From JAIRVZ01 sp031553415 (GTDB taxonomy: Bacteria; Bacteroidota; Bacteroidia; Bacteroidales; Azobacteroidaceae), in assembly GCA_031553415.1 (NCBI GenBank), contig JAVBLO010000032.1:1-64000 (forward strand): a stretch of DNA of 64,000 bases, read 5' to 3'. A model generated the notes under the pieces. The model did no database searches. It saw only the letters and a list, made by a program, of their open reading frames with translations, and was not told the DNA's origin. Position numbers and translations under genes: made by a program. This document shows, piece by piece, positions 41,741-50,817 of this stretch (positions within the stretch are counted from its first letter, which is position 1; each line of letters begins with the position of its first letter).

Positions 41741-43171
41741 ATGAAAAAGATATATTTTTTCTTAGCAATGCTTCTTGTAGCCGGTTTTTCTGCATGTACG
41801 GATGATGTGGGCCTTGATGTGGCTCCCCCGCAATCGTATCCGCAAGAATCGCCACAAGTGATTAGTGGTTTTACCATAGCTATAGGCGACGATTTTAATG
41901 CTGCTTTAGTCCTGACCGATGAAGAAAAAGAACTTCAAGTAGTAAAAGCAACAGCTACACCTACATTGGCGGAAGGTGCAACAGTGGTGTTCAGAACTGA
42001 AATATCCGATACCAAAGATTTTGGAAATGTAGTAGAATTGCCTACAACAAGTGCCAATAATGCAGCAACAGTGCTTTCGACCGATTTAGGTGAAGCTGTA
42101 AAAACGTTATTTAAGACGAAAGCTCCCGTAGAACATTCTATTTACCTTCGGAATTATTTTTATATTAAGGACGGAACTTCAGCATCCATGGTGCCTACTC
42201 CGGCTGATTTTGGACCTTGTAGCATTACACCTTATTCAAATGTCCAAATTGAAACGGCTTATTATCTGATTGGCGATGTAAACAGCTGGAATATGGATAA
42301 TATAGATACATACAAATTCTCCCATAGCGATTTAGATGTATATGACGACCCTGTTTTCAGTATTACTGTTCAAATGTCGGGATACTTTAAGATCGTTCCG
42401 CAATCAAGCAAAGATAAAGTGGCTGATGATAGGTGGAATGGAGTGATAGGTAATCCAGTTGACGGCAATACCGATTTGGAAGGTACATTGATTATTGATA
42501 ATGCTCAAGCCATGCGTGTATTGGAAGATCAGTGGGTAAAAGTTACTATCAACATGATGGAATCAACTTATACAATTGAATTATTGGGCAATGCTAAACG
42601 CCAACTGTATGTTCCAGGCGGATATCAAGACTGGAGTCCTTCTAAGGCTCCCATTCTATATTCTCCGAATCTCGACTGGAAATTTGACGGTTATGTGTAT
42701 CTGGAAACCGGAAGTCTGTTCAAGTTTACATCCGATCCCGACTGGGATCATACCAATTATGGCGATGGTGGAAACGGTACCCTTTCCACTGCCAATGATG
42801 CTGGTAATTTAACAGTTTCTGAAACCGGATTCTATCGCCTTACGGCTGATTTATCTAAAGAGCCTTATACTTATACAGCTACATCTACCAATTGGGGGTT
42901 GATTGGAAGTGCAACTGCCGGAGGTTGGGATACTTCTACGGCAATGACATTAAACTCTGCAACGGGTGAATGGACAGTTACTACAACATTAACCGGAGGA
43001 GAAAAATTCAAATTCCGTGCAAATAACGGTTGGGATATTAACCTTGGCGGAGATGTGAACAAATTGACCTATGGTGGCGATGATATTCCAGTTGTTTCAG
43101 ATGGTACGTACTTGATTACATTGAAATTAGGTGACGCTTCTGCTTACACTTGTACTATCGTAAAACAATAA
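41741..43171 (+). CDS. susF: SusF-like starch-binding lipoprotein
   Basis: A 476-residue lipoprotein (lipobox FSAC, Cys19). An N-terminal Ig-like domain is followed by about three carbohydrate-binding modules; each contains a tryptophan-centred sugar platform, seen as IGDVNSWNMDN, VPGGYQDWSPSKAP and IGSATAGGWDTSTAM. The last module ends FRANNGWDINLGG. This is the SusE/SusF arrangement. A strong hairpin terminator nine bases downstream probably reduces transcription into the large GH13 genes that follow. Confidence 0.85.
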   Translation: MKKIYFFLAMLLVAGFSACTDDVGLDVAPPQSYPQESPQVISGFTIAIGDDFNAALVLTDEEKELQVVKATATPTLAEGATVVFRTEISDTKDFGNVVELPTTSANNAATVLSTDLGEAVKTLFKTKAPVEHSIYLRNYFYIKDGTSASMVPTPADFGPCSITPYSNVQIETAYYLIGDVNSWNMDNIDTYKFSHSDLDVYDDPVFSITVQMSGYFKIVPQSSKDKVADDRWNGVIGNPVDGNTDLEGTLIIDNAQAMRVLEDQWVKVTINMMESTYTIELLGNAKRQLYVPGGYQDWSPSKAPILYSPNLDWKFDGYVYLETGSLFKFTSDPDWDHTNYGDGGNGTLSTANDAGNLTVSETGFYRLTADLSKEPYTYTATSTNWGLIGSATAGGWDTSTAMTLNSATGEWTVTTTLTGGEKFKFRANNGWDINLGGDVNKLTYGGDDIPVVSDGTYLITLKLGDASAYTCTIVKQ

Positions 43172-43179
43172 TAACATAG

Positions 43180-43224
43180 AAAAAGAGACTGTGTCAAAAG
43201 ATTTTTTGGCACAGTCTCTTTTTT
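43180..43224 (+). terminator. Terminator after susF with TGTCAAAA-type arms
   Basis: GAGACTGTGTCAAAA pairs with its near-complement (about 15 bp, one wobble) and is bracketed by A-runs and followed by TTTTTT, so it can terminate in either direction. The arm is a close match to the ends of the element at 29235-29342. Confidence 0.8.
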
Positions 43225-43251
43225 AAACAGAACAAACACACAAACAGTTTT

Positions 43252-46017
43252 ATGAAAAATTTATTTTTTACACTGCTACTGTTGTTTTTATTCGTTACAT
43301 TATCTCCGGCACAAGTTGTAACAACTAATCCTACGATAGTCACACAAGAGAGCGGAGTAATAGAAGTCATCTTTGATGCAACTAAAGGCACTGCAGGACT
43401 AAAGGGATACACCGGAGATGTTTACGCCCATACCGGAGTGGTTACAAGTAAGTCGACTTCGAGTGCTGACTGGAAATATGTTAAAGCAGGCTGGAGTGTA
43501 AATATTCCGGCATGTAAAATGACATCATTAGGAAATGATAAATGGAAATTAACTATTTCTCCGGATATTCGTTCTTACTATGGTATGACCGATGCCTCAG
43601 AAACTGTGAAACAATTGGCATTTGTTTTCCGAAGCAGTGATGGCAGTAGAGAAGGAAAAGATACCGGAGGGAAAGATATTTTTGTAGATGTATATCAGGC
43701 AGGATTGAATGTTGTTTTTACGGCGCCGGTTGAGAAAAACAACATTATTGAAGTTGGCGGTTCAGTTCATTTTTCTATTCAAACAACGCTTTCAACTTTG
43801 ATTGATTGCCAAATCAACGGGGTTTCCGTAAAAAGCGCTTCTAATGTATCTTCACTCGATTTCGACCACGTATTTAATTCGGAGGGTAACTATGAAGTTG
43901 TTGCTGTTGCAGGGACATCGCCGGATTTTGTACGGGATACTGTTTGGGTAATTACCCGTCCGGAAATAGTCAATGAACCCCGTCCTGCAAATGTCCGTCC
44001 GGGTATTAATATAGGCTCTGAGAATTCGGTCATTCTTTGTTTGTATGCGCCTTATAAAGGTTTTGTATACCTGATAGGGGATTTTAATGATTGGAAAGTC
44101 GACAACAATTACCTTATGAAAAAAGACGGAGACTATTGGTGGTTGACAATTCAGCCTGTAAAATCGGGTCTGGAATATGCTTATCAGTATTTGGTGGATG
44201 GATATCTCCGGATTGCCGACCCTTATACAGATAAAGTCTTGGATCCATGGAATGATTCCTATATTCCAACTTCTGTTTATCCTGATTTAAAACCTTATCC
44301 TGCCGGAAAAACAGAAGGAATCGTATCGGTATTTCAAACCGGACAACCGGCCTATAACTGGCAAATAAAAGATTTCCAACCAATTACAAAAGAAAAATTG
44401 GTGATTTATGAAATGCTGATACGCGATTTTGTTGATCAACATTCATTCAAAGCAGCGATAAATAAACTGGATTATCTGAAGCAACTGGGAGTAAATGCTG
44501 TGGAACTGATGCCTGTCAACGAATTCGAAGGAAATAGTAGCTGGGGCTACAATCCTTCATTTTATTTCGCCGTGGATAAATATTACGGAACGAAAAATGA
44601 CTATAAAACGTTCATCGATGAATGCCATAAACGCGGAATGGCAGTGATTATGGATATGGTGTTGAACCATTCGTACGGACAGTCTCCCTTTGTACAATTA
44701 TATTGGAATAGTACGAACAACACACCAGCCGCCAATAACCCCTGGTACAATGTCACCTCACCAAATGCAACTTATAGTTGGGGTTACGATTTCAATCATG
44801 AAAGCCCTCAGACTCAGGCCTTGGTTGATAGTATCAACAGCTACTGGATGAAAGAATACAATATCGATGGTTTCCGTTTTGATTTCACCAAAGGATTCAC
44901 TCAAAAACCGGGTAACGGTTGGGCTTACGATGCATCCCGTATATCCATTCTTAAACGGATGCGTTCAGAAATTCAAAAACGAAAATCGAGTGCCATTGTT
45001 ATTTTCGAGCATCTTACGGAAAATTCGGAAGAAGTGGAATTGGCCGATGCCGATATCTTGTTATGGGGAAACCTGAATAACGCTTATTGCCAGTCAAGCA
45101 TGGGGTATTCGGATGGAGCGGATTTGTCAAACAGTATTTATTCTCAGCAAGGTTTTCATCAGCCAAATTTATTGGCTTATATGGAAAGCCACGATGAAGA
45201 ACGGATGATGTATAAAAACCGGGAATACGGGAATTCAACTCCCACTTATAACATTAAGTATCTAAATATAGCACTCAACAGGGCAAAGCTTTCAGCTTGT
45301 TTTTATCTGCCGACTCCCGGACCGAAAATGATTTGGCAATTCGGAGAATTGGGTTATGATTATTCCATCAACCGGTGTGAAGATGGAATCGTAAATGATG
45401 TTTGCCGGACATCTCCCAAACCTATCCGTTGGGATTATGCCGATAATTCTGCCCGAAAAGAGATATATAATATTTATGCTAATCTCAATTATCTGAAAAC
45501 AAATTATCCGACATTTTCAACAACTGACTATACATATAACCTTACTGGATTACTGAAATCTTTTGTATGGAGGAATGCGGATATGAACGCTTTTGCCATC
45601 GGTAATTTTGATGTGAAAGCAGGGAGTGTTTCAGTTACCTTGCCACATACAGGCATCTGGTACAATGCTTTTAGCGGAGATGCGGTAGACTTTACGACAA
45701 CTTCACTTACCCAATTATTGCAAGCAGGAGAATATCATCTTTATACAGATAAGAAAGTAGAAATCCCTTCGGGAATTAATAATCCAGCTATAACATCTGA
45801 TAGATTTACGGTTTATCCGAATCCTGTATCAGATGTTTTATATGTGGAAACAACTTCTCCTGTTGAATCGATATCGGTTATCGATTTAAATGGAAAGAAA
45901 TTATTTCAGAGCAGATATGAATATTCAATAAATGTCAAAGACTTTCCTCCCGGCTTTTATTTCCTGGAAGTAAAATCAGCAGGAAATACTTTCATTTGTA
46001 AATTTATTAAGAAATAA
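43252..46017 (+). CDS. GH13 amylase with CBM48-like module and T9SS tail
   Basis: A 921-residue secreted alpha-glucan hydrolase. Order: signal peptide (about 1-20); an N-terminal domain beginning VVTTNPTIV; an Ig-like stretch; a CBM48-like module (VILCLYAPYKGFVYLIGDFNDW, about 260-350); the GH13 barrel with triad Asp544 (GFRFD), Glu586 (FEH) and Asp648 (ESHDE); a C-terminal beta domain; and a type A T9SS sorting tail from about residue 855 (YPNPVSDVLYVE). Export and surface attachment through the type IX system are inferred from that tail. First of two tandem paralogues. Confidence 0.92.
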   Translation: MKNLFFTLLLLFLFVTLSPAQVVTTNPTIVTQESGVIEVIFDATKGTAGLKGYTGDVYAHTGVVTSKSTSSADWKYVKAGWSVNIPACKMTSLGNDKWKLTISPDIRSYYGMTDASETVKQLAFVFRSSDGSREGKDTGGKDIFVDVYQAGLNVVFTAPVEKNNIIEVGGSVHFSIQTTLSTLIDCQINGVSVKSASNVSSLDFDHVFNSEGNYEVVAVAGTSPDFVRDTVWVITRPEIVNEPRPANVRPGINIGSENSVILCLYAPYKGFVYLIGDFNDWKVDNNYLMKKDGDYWWLTIQPVKSGLEYAYQYLVDGYLRIADPYTDKVLDPWNDSYIPTSVYPDLKPYPAGKTEGIVSVFQTGQPAYNWQIKDFQPITKEKLVIYEMLIRDFVDQHSFKAAINKLDYLKQLGVNAVELMPVNEFEGNSSWGYNPSFYFAVDKYYGTKNDYKTFIDECHKRGMAVIMDMVLNHSYGQSPFVQLYWNSTNNTPAANNPWYNVTSPNATYSWGYDFNHESPQTQALVDSINSYWMKEYNIDGFRFDFTKGFTQKPGNGWAYDASRISILKRMRSEIQKRKSSAIVIFEHLTENSEEVELADADILLWGNLNNAYCQSSMGYSDGADLSNSIYSQQGFHQPNLLAYMESHDEERMMYKNREYGNSTPTYNIKYLNIALNRAKLSACFYLPTPGPKMIWQFGELGYDYSINRCEDGIVNDVCRTSPKPIRWDYADNSARKEIYNIYANLNYLKTNYPTFSTTDYTYNLTGLLKSFVWRNADMNAFAIGNFDVKAGSVSVTLPHTGIWYNAFSGDAVDFTTTSLTQLLQAGEYHLYTDKKVEIPSGINNPAITSDRFTVYPNPVSDVLYVETTSPVESISVIDLNGKKLFQSRYEYSINVKDFPPGFYFLEVKSAGNTFICKFIKK

Positions 46018-46103
46018 TTTTAGTTTTCTTGAGGCGTTTTTCATTATCCTCCTTGAGCATGGAAATCAAGGAGGATTAAAGTGAGAATATTCTTTGAAAA
46101 TTT

Positions 46104-46117
46104 CGCAAACGTTTGCG
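46104..46117. promoter_or_regulatory. Candidate LacI-type operator upstream of the second T9SS amylase
   Basis: CGCAAACGTTTGCG is a perfect 14-bp palindrome containing the GCAAACG core of the two susC-upstream sites. A weak -7-like box, TAGCTTTA (46172-46179), lies about 65 bp downstream, matching the susC geometry. Confidence 0.7.
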
Positions 46118-46283
46118 TAGAAAATAGTTTATAAACCTTTTGTATTGAAACCATTAAATTGTTTTTTATTGTAGCTTTACAATATGGTTAGTGAAAAATG
46201 TTATTGCCAAATAAATAACCTTCCCAAAATACCGTGAAATATTAATACCAGAATAAAATTAACAAAACGTAAACATTATTCCA

Positions 46284-49070
46284 ATGAAAACACTTTTACA
46301 AATTATTCTATTCTTTGCAATTTCGATTTCAATTCAAGCTCAAATTGTTACTACAAATCCTGCTTTTGTAGTTGAAAACCAACCTGTAACAATTACTTTT
46401 GATGCAACTCAGGGAACATTCGGATTAAAGGACAATACTGAAGATTGGTATGTCCATATTGGGGTTTATACAAATCTGAGTCCTGCAACATGGAAATATG
46501 TAAAAACTCCCTGGCCGGATACAAAAACCAATAATCTTGCTTTAGCAAATACAACTGAAAATAAGCTAACTAAAATAGGAGGCAATAAAGCAACATTAAC
46601 AATTAATGATATGCGTTCCTATTTTGGAGTACCTTCAGGAGAGAAAATTACTAAAATATGTATGGTATTCCGTAACCCGACAGGTAGTAAAGAAGGGAAA
46701 GATACTGGTAGTAAAGATATATTTGTTGATGTTTATGAAGCCGGCTTGAATGTGACTTTCACTGCTCCGGCTTCTTCTATACAACTTGTTAATAAAGGAA
46801 CGGTAGTTACTTTTTCAGCAATGGCTTCGCAAAGTACAGCATTAAAACTTTATATTGATAACAATCAGTTTGCGACAACTACAGGAACTTCTATTTCACA
46901 AGTGTACACGTTTAACAATGCAGGCTCTTTCTGGGCGATTGCAGAGGCAGGAACGACTCCTAATGTTGTCAGGGACAGTGTTTTTGTAAATGTAAAAAAA
47001 GATGTAGAGACAGCATCTCGTCCATCACTCCCTGATGGCATTAATATAGTTAATGATAATACTGTTACTTTCATTTTGCATGCTCCTTCCAAAACAGATG
47101 TATTCCTGGTCGGAGATTTCAATAAATGGATGCCGTATAATAACTACATGATGAAAAAGGATGGTGATTATTGGTGGCTGACTCTTAATAATCTTCAACC
47201 GAATATAGAATATGCATTTCAATACCTTGTAAACGGTACTCTATATGTCGGAGATGCTTATGCCCAAAAAGTATTGGATCCATGGAATGACAAATATATA
47301 TCTTCTACTATTTATCCTGATTTGAAGCATTATCCTTCAGAAAAGAATATTAATGATGGTATGGTTTCTGTATTCCAGACAAATGAAGCAGCTTATAGTT
47401 GGGAAGTTCCTGATTTTCAACCTCCCCGTCAGGATAAATTAGTTATCTATGAGTTATTGATTCGTGATTTTACATCAACAAGTGATTTAAATGGTGTAAT
47501 GAGTAAACTGGATTATTTGCAGGGATTAGGAATTAACGCAATTGAGTTGATGCCCACTCAGGAATTTGATGGAAATGACAGTTGGGGATATAATCCATGT
47601 TATTACTTTGCCATGGATAAAGCTTATGGTACCAAGGAAATGTATAAGAAGTTTATTGATGAATGTCATAAACGTGGAATTGCAGTTATCTTAGATGTTG
47701 TGTTTAACCATGCTACAGGTCAACATCCTTTTGCCAAATTATATTGGAATTCAGCAACCAGTAAAACTACAGCAGATAATCCTTGGTTTAATGTAAATGC
47801 TCCACATCCTTATAGTGTATTTCATGATTTTAACCATGAATCTCCTTTTGTAAGGGCATATTTCAAGCGTAATCTAAAATTCATGCTGGAAGAATATAAG
47901 TTAGATGGTTTCCGTTTTGACCTGACAAAAGGGTTTACACAAAAAAGCTCTACCGAATCAACGGCTGCTAATTATGATGCAACCAGAATAGCTATCTTAA
48001 AAGATTATTATAGTCAGATCAAGGCAACAAATGCTAACGCTTACATGATAATTGAACATTTCTGTGCTGATCAGGAAGAAAAAGAATTAGCAGAAGCTGG
48101 TCTTATACCATGGGGAAATAAGAATAATGCATACTGCCAGACTGTGATGGGCTATCAGTCGGAATCTGATTTTTCGGGTATCAATGGCTGGACAAGGTCA
48201 TGGTCTTACAACAATATAGTCGGTTACATGGAAAGTCATGATGAAGAGCGTAATATTTATAAAGCTAAAACTTATGGTGTTACTGGCACGATAAAAACAG
48301 ATTTAGCCACACAAATGGATCGTGCTGCTTTGAATGCTGCTTTCTTTATTCCTATTCCCGGAGCAAAAATGATTTGGCAATTCGGAGAATTAGGCTATGA
48401 TTATTCTATTAATTCAACAGCTGGTTCTGCAACGCTTAGTAGTGATAACAGGACTTCCAGAAAAGAAATCCGTTGGGATTATTATGATGTTCCTGAGCGG
48501 AAAGCTGTATATAATACTTATTATAAGCTGAATAAATTAAGGGAACAATATGGAGATGCATTCGATAATCGTTCTTATTGGAGCATGCAAATTGGTTATG
48601 GCGATTGGTCGGCAGGAAGACGCATATGCCTGAATTCAGGAGATTTGAAAATGGTTATTGTGGGAAACTTTAATCCTGACGGAAATGCTACTACTCAACC
48701 TAATTTCCCTGCTACAGGAACTTGGTATGACTTAATGACTGGTGAAACTATGAATGTAACAAATACCAATATAACTATTAGCTTAGCTCCCGGTAAATTT
48801 AAAGTGTTAACTGACAGAAAAATTAATTTACCATCAGGAATCGAAGATACCAAAATAGATAAATTGGATGTAGTTCAAACAGACGGCTATTTGCATATCA
48901 TTACTAATGAAACAGTTATTGAAGCTAAAATTTTCAATATCAATGGTATGTTAATAAAAAAAACAAATAACGAAAATATGATTTCTGTAATGGACATGGG
49001 AAAAGGATATTATATCCTTGGTGTACAATTCGAATCAGGAAATATAGTTCATAAATTTGTTATACAATAA
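46284..49070 (+). CDS. GH13 amylase with CBM48-like module and T9SS-type tail (paralogue)
   Basis: A 928-residue paralogue of the preceding gene with the same order of domains: signal peptide (about 1-20), IVTTNPAFV-type N-terminal domain, Ig-like stretch, CBM48-like module (TDVFLVGDFNKWM), and GH13 barrel with triad Asp546 (GFRFD), Glu591 (IEH) and Asp653 (ESHDE). The C-terminal tail (AKIFNINGMLIKK, ending YYILGVQFES and HKFVIQ) is a more diverged T9SS-type sorting domain. It probably has its own regulated promoter, given the operator-like palindrome 167 bases upstream. The duplication may split substrate preference. Confidence 0.9.
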   Translation: MKTLLQIILFFAISISIQAQIVTTNPAFVVENQPVTITFDATQGTFGLKDNTEDWYVHIGVYTNLSPATWKYVKTPWPDTKTNNLALANTTENKLTKIGGNKATLTINDMRSYFGVPSGEKITKICMVFRNPTGSKEGKDTGSKDIFVDVYEAGLNVTFTAPASSIQLVNKGTVVTFSAMASQSTALKLYIDNNQFATTTGTSISQVYTFNNAGSFWAIAEAGTTPNVVRDSVFVNVKKDVETASRPSLPDGINIVNDNTVTFILHAPSKTDVFLVGDFNKWMPYNNYMMKKDGDYWWLTLNNLQPNIEYAFQYLVNGTLYVGDAYAQKVLDPWNDKYISSTIYPDLKHYPSEKNINDGMVSVFQTNEAAYSWEVPDFQPPRQDKLVIYELLIRDFTSTSDLNGVMSKLDYLQGLGINAIELMPTQEFDGNDSWGYNPCYYFAMDKAYGTKEMYKKFIDECHKRGIAVILDVVFNHATGQHPFAKLYWNSATSKTTADNPWFNVNAPHPYSVFHDFNHESPFVRAYFKRNLKFMLEEYKLDGFRFDLTKGFTQKSSTESTAANYDATRIAILKDYYSQIKATNANAYMIIEHFCADQEEKELAEAGLIPWGNKNNAYCQTVMGYQSESDFSGINGWTRSWSYNNIVGYMESHDEERNIYKAKTYGVTGTIKTDLATQMDRAALNAAFFIPIPGAKMIWQFGELGYDYSINSTAGSATLSSDNRTSRKEIRWDYYDVPERKAVYNTYYKLNKLREQYGDAFDNRSYWSMQIGYGDWSAGRRICLNSGDLKMVIVGNFNPDGNATTQPNFPATGTWYDLMTGETMNVTNTNITISLAPGKFKVLTDRKINLPSGIEDTKIDKLDVVQTDGYLHIITNETVIEAKIFNINGMLIKKTNNENMISVMDMGKGYYILGVQFESGNIVHKFVIQ

Positions 49071-49102
49071 GCCCTTTCGGTTTTTGATTAAATAGGCTCC
49101 CT

Positions 49103-49150
49103 CAAAGAGTTTCCCGGATAGAGAAATCCTTCCTGGTCCGGGACTCTTTG
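49103..49150 (+). terminator. Terminator after the second T9SS amylase
   Basis: CAAAGAGT plus CCCGGA pair with TCCGGG plus ACTCTTTG (a 14-bp stem with a 2-nt bulge), followed by a T-rich stretch. Confidence 0.7.
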
Positions 49151-49239
49151 TTTATCCTTCATTGTATTCATGCTCCTTTTGTCTATTTCTAAACACTGGA
49201 TTTCATAAGAAATAACTAAACCAATAATAATTCTTTTCC

Positions 49240-49356
49240 ATGAAAAGGCAAGCAATACTTATATTTGGAAATGATGTAACTCGTCAAAACGGTAATTTAT
49301 CAGGAGTTTACATTGTTAAAGTGAAAGATGAATTTTATAAAATAGGGGTTAAGTAA
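49240..49356 (+). pseudogene. Remnant of a T9SS sorting tail
   Basis: A 38-codon frame ends LSGVYIVKVKDEFYKIGVK, which matches the last strands of type A T9SS sorting domains (LpsGvYivkv, then a KxxVK-like end). No signal peptide or cargo domain precedes it, and the 5' half is unrelated. It looks like what is left of a deleted secreted protein between two other T9SS-type cargo genes. The remainder of the 49071-49414 gap has only the terminator. Confidence 0.5.
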
Positions 49357-49414
49357 ATAAGAAAATCTATTTTTCTATTCAAGTCATATTAATAATCAAT
49401 TAAAAATTAAAATC

Positions 49415-50614
49415 ATGAAAAAATTAATTACACTATTAAGTTTGTTTTTATTATTGAGTACAATTTCTTTTGCACAAACTTTTAAGATTGCCGGAGATTT
49501 TACCGATTGGGGTACAAATCCTATAATAATGAGTAAAGTAGGAGATACTGATGTTTATAAATTAACTACAACAATTTCCAATATAGGAGAGCATGAGTTC
49601 AAAGTAGTTGTTGATGATAGCTGGATAGATGGCTCAAATCGTTTTTTTAGAACAACGGAAGATAATCAGGAAGTTACTTTTTATACAAGAAAAAGTTCTG
49701 AGTATTGGTACGTTTTTTGCGATGCACAAGAATTTTATCTTGTTGGAGATGTTGTTGGAGGCTGGGATGCTTCTAAAATACAACTAATCATGAATACATC
49801 TGAAAAATCATATTTTATAGGAGATTTGACTAACGGTGAATATAAATTAGTGACATTAGCCAAAAATGGAGATATAATATGGAGCGATATCATGGAAAAT
49901 AATTTCAGTTTGGATGATAGCCAAAAATATCAAATTACCCTTGATTTTACATCAATGTCTGTAACTGCACAATATCTCGGTGGCGTATTTGATTCATATA
50001 TTTTTACAGATTTTACGGATGAAAACAAAAGGTATAGTGTAAGTGATTTTGATGGAAAGTCACTTGGTACTTTTAGCACTACACAACCATTGCTTATTGG
50101 AGGAGAAATATCTACTTATCCTCGAATTTTTAATGGTATGACTGTGAAAATTTATTATAAAATAGATGATGATTCATCTATAAAATCATTTGATTTACCA
50201 TGGAATGCTGATATAAATACAAATGATTCTAAATGGCAAACAGGAGAAGGTGAATTGATCAATGTTTCAGATGGACTTTCTAATGGAGATCACACTATTT
50301 CTGTTTGGTTTTATGTTGCCAAATTAGATTACAAAATTTATGATAATAACGGAGGTAGTTATTATGTTGCTTATTTTTCGATTGATAATACGGCTACCTC
50401 ATTATATTCTAATTTAATAAATCATTCTATTATAACAGATGGTAATCAAATCAAAGCTAATTTCGAAGGCTCTGCTCCCATTGAACTTTACACTATCAAT
50501 GGAACATTACTAAAGAAAACAGTTGCTGTGGATTCTTTCGAACAAGCAGATTTACTCCCAGGGTTGTATATTATTAAAATCAATGGCAAGGCAAACAAAG
50601 TTTTGGTAAAATAA
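49415..50614 (+). CDS. Secreted starch-binding-like protein with T9SS tail
   Basis: A 399-residue protein with signal peptide (about 1-20, ending SFAQ) and no catalytic domain. The N-terminal region has two SusF/CBM-like modules (FKIAGDFTDWGTN, then YLVGDVVGGWDASKIQL), each with the tryptophan platform seen in starch-binding proteins. A middle beta-rich domain of unknown type (about 190-325) follows. The last 70 residues (IELYTINGTLLKK, LLPGLYIIKINGKANKVLVK) form a T9SS sorting tail. Probably a cell-surface starch binder; ligand not shown. Confidence 0.8.
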   Translation: MKKLITLLSLFLLLSTISFAQTFKIAGDFTDWGTNPIIMSKVGDTDVYKLTTTISNIGEHEFKVVVDDSWIDGSNRFFRTTEDNQEVTFYTRKSSEYWYVFCDAQEFYLVGDVVGGWDASKIQLIMNTSEKSYFIGDLTNGEYKLVTLAKNGDIIWSDIMENNFSLDDSQKYQITLDFTSMSVTAQYLGGVFDSYIFTDFTDENKRYSVSDFDGKSLGTFSTTQPLLIGGEISTYPRIFNGMTVKIYYKIDDDSSIKSFDLPWNADINTNDSKWQTGEGELINVSDGLSNGDHTISVWFYVAKLDYKIYDNNGGSYYVAYFSIDNTATSLYSNLINHSIITDGNQIKANFEGSAPIELYTINGTLLKKTVAVDSFEQADLLPGLYIIKINGKANKVLVK

Positions 50615-50622
50615 TGCCGCAC

Positions 50623-50719
50623 AAATTTATTATAGTCGGAGTATAGATAGTCTGTACTCCGACTACATGTATCTTATACTCCGATTATAGATGTCTTGTA
50701 CTCCGACTACAATAAATTT
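50623..50719. repeat. 22-nt repeat array with inverted first unit
   Basis: Four consecutive 22-nt units: the first (50633-50654) starts TAGTCGGAGTA, the inverse of the next three, which start TACTCCGA (50655, 50677, 50699). The outer 21 bases on each side (50623-50643, 50699-50719) are complementary with one mismatch. The first unit can pair with any of the three others, giving alternative hairpins just after the stop of the preceding gene. Confidence 0.85.
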
Positions 50720-50767
50720 ATTTCCGGATAAAAATGCTAATAGTGCTACATGTCAAGTTTCTTTTTA

Positions 50768-50775
50768 TATATTTG
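50768..50775 (+). promoter_or_regulatory. Promoter -7 box for the SusA-like gene
   Basis: TATATTTG matches TAnnTTTG, 42 nt upstream of the ATG. Confidence 0.5.
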
Positions 50776-50817
50776 TCATTGCTATAATTGATTATATAAA
50801 CTAAAAACTTCTATACC

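Noticed and set aside
50633..50720. Possible small CRISPR with 22-nt period
   Set aside because: The units are contiguous without spacers and the first is inverted.
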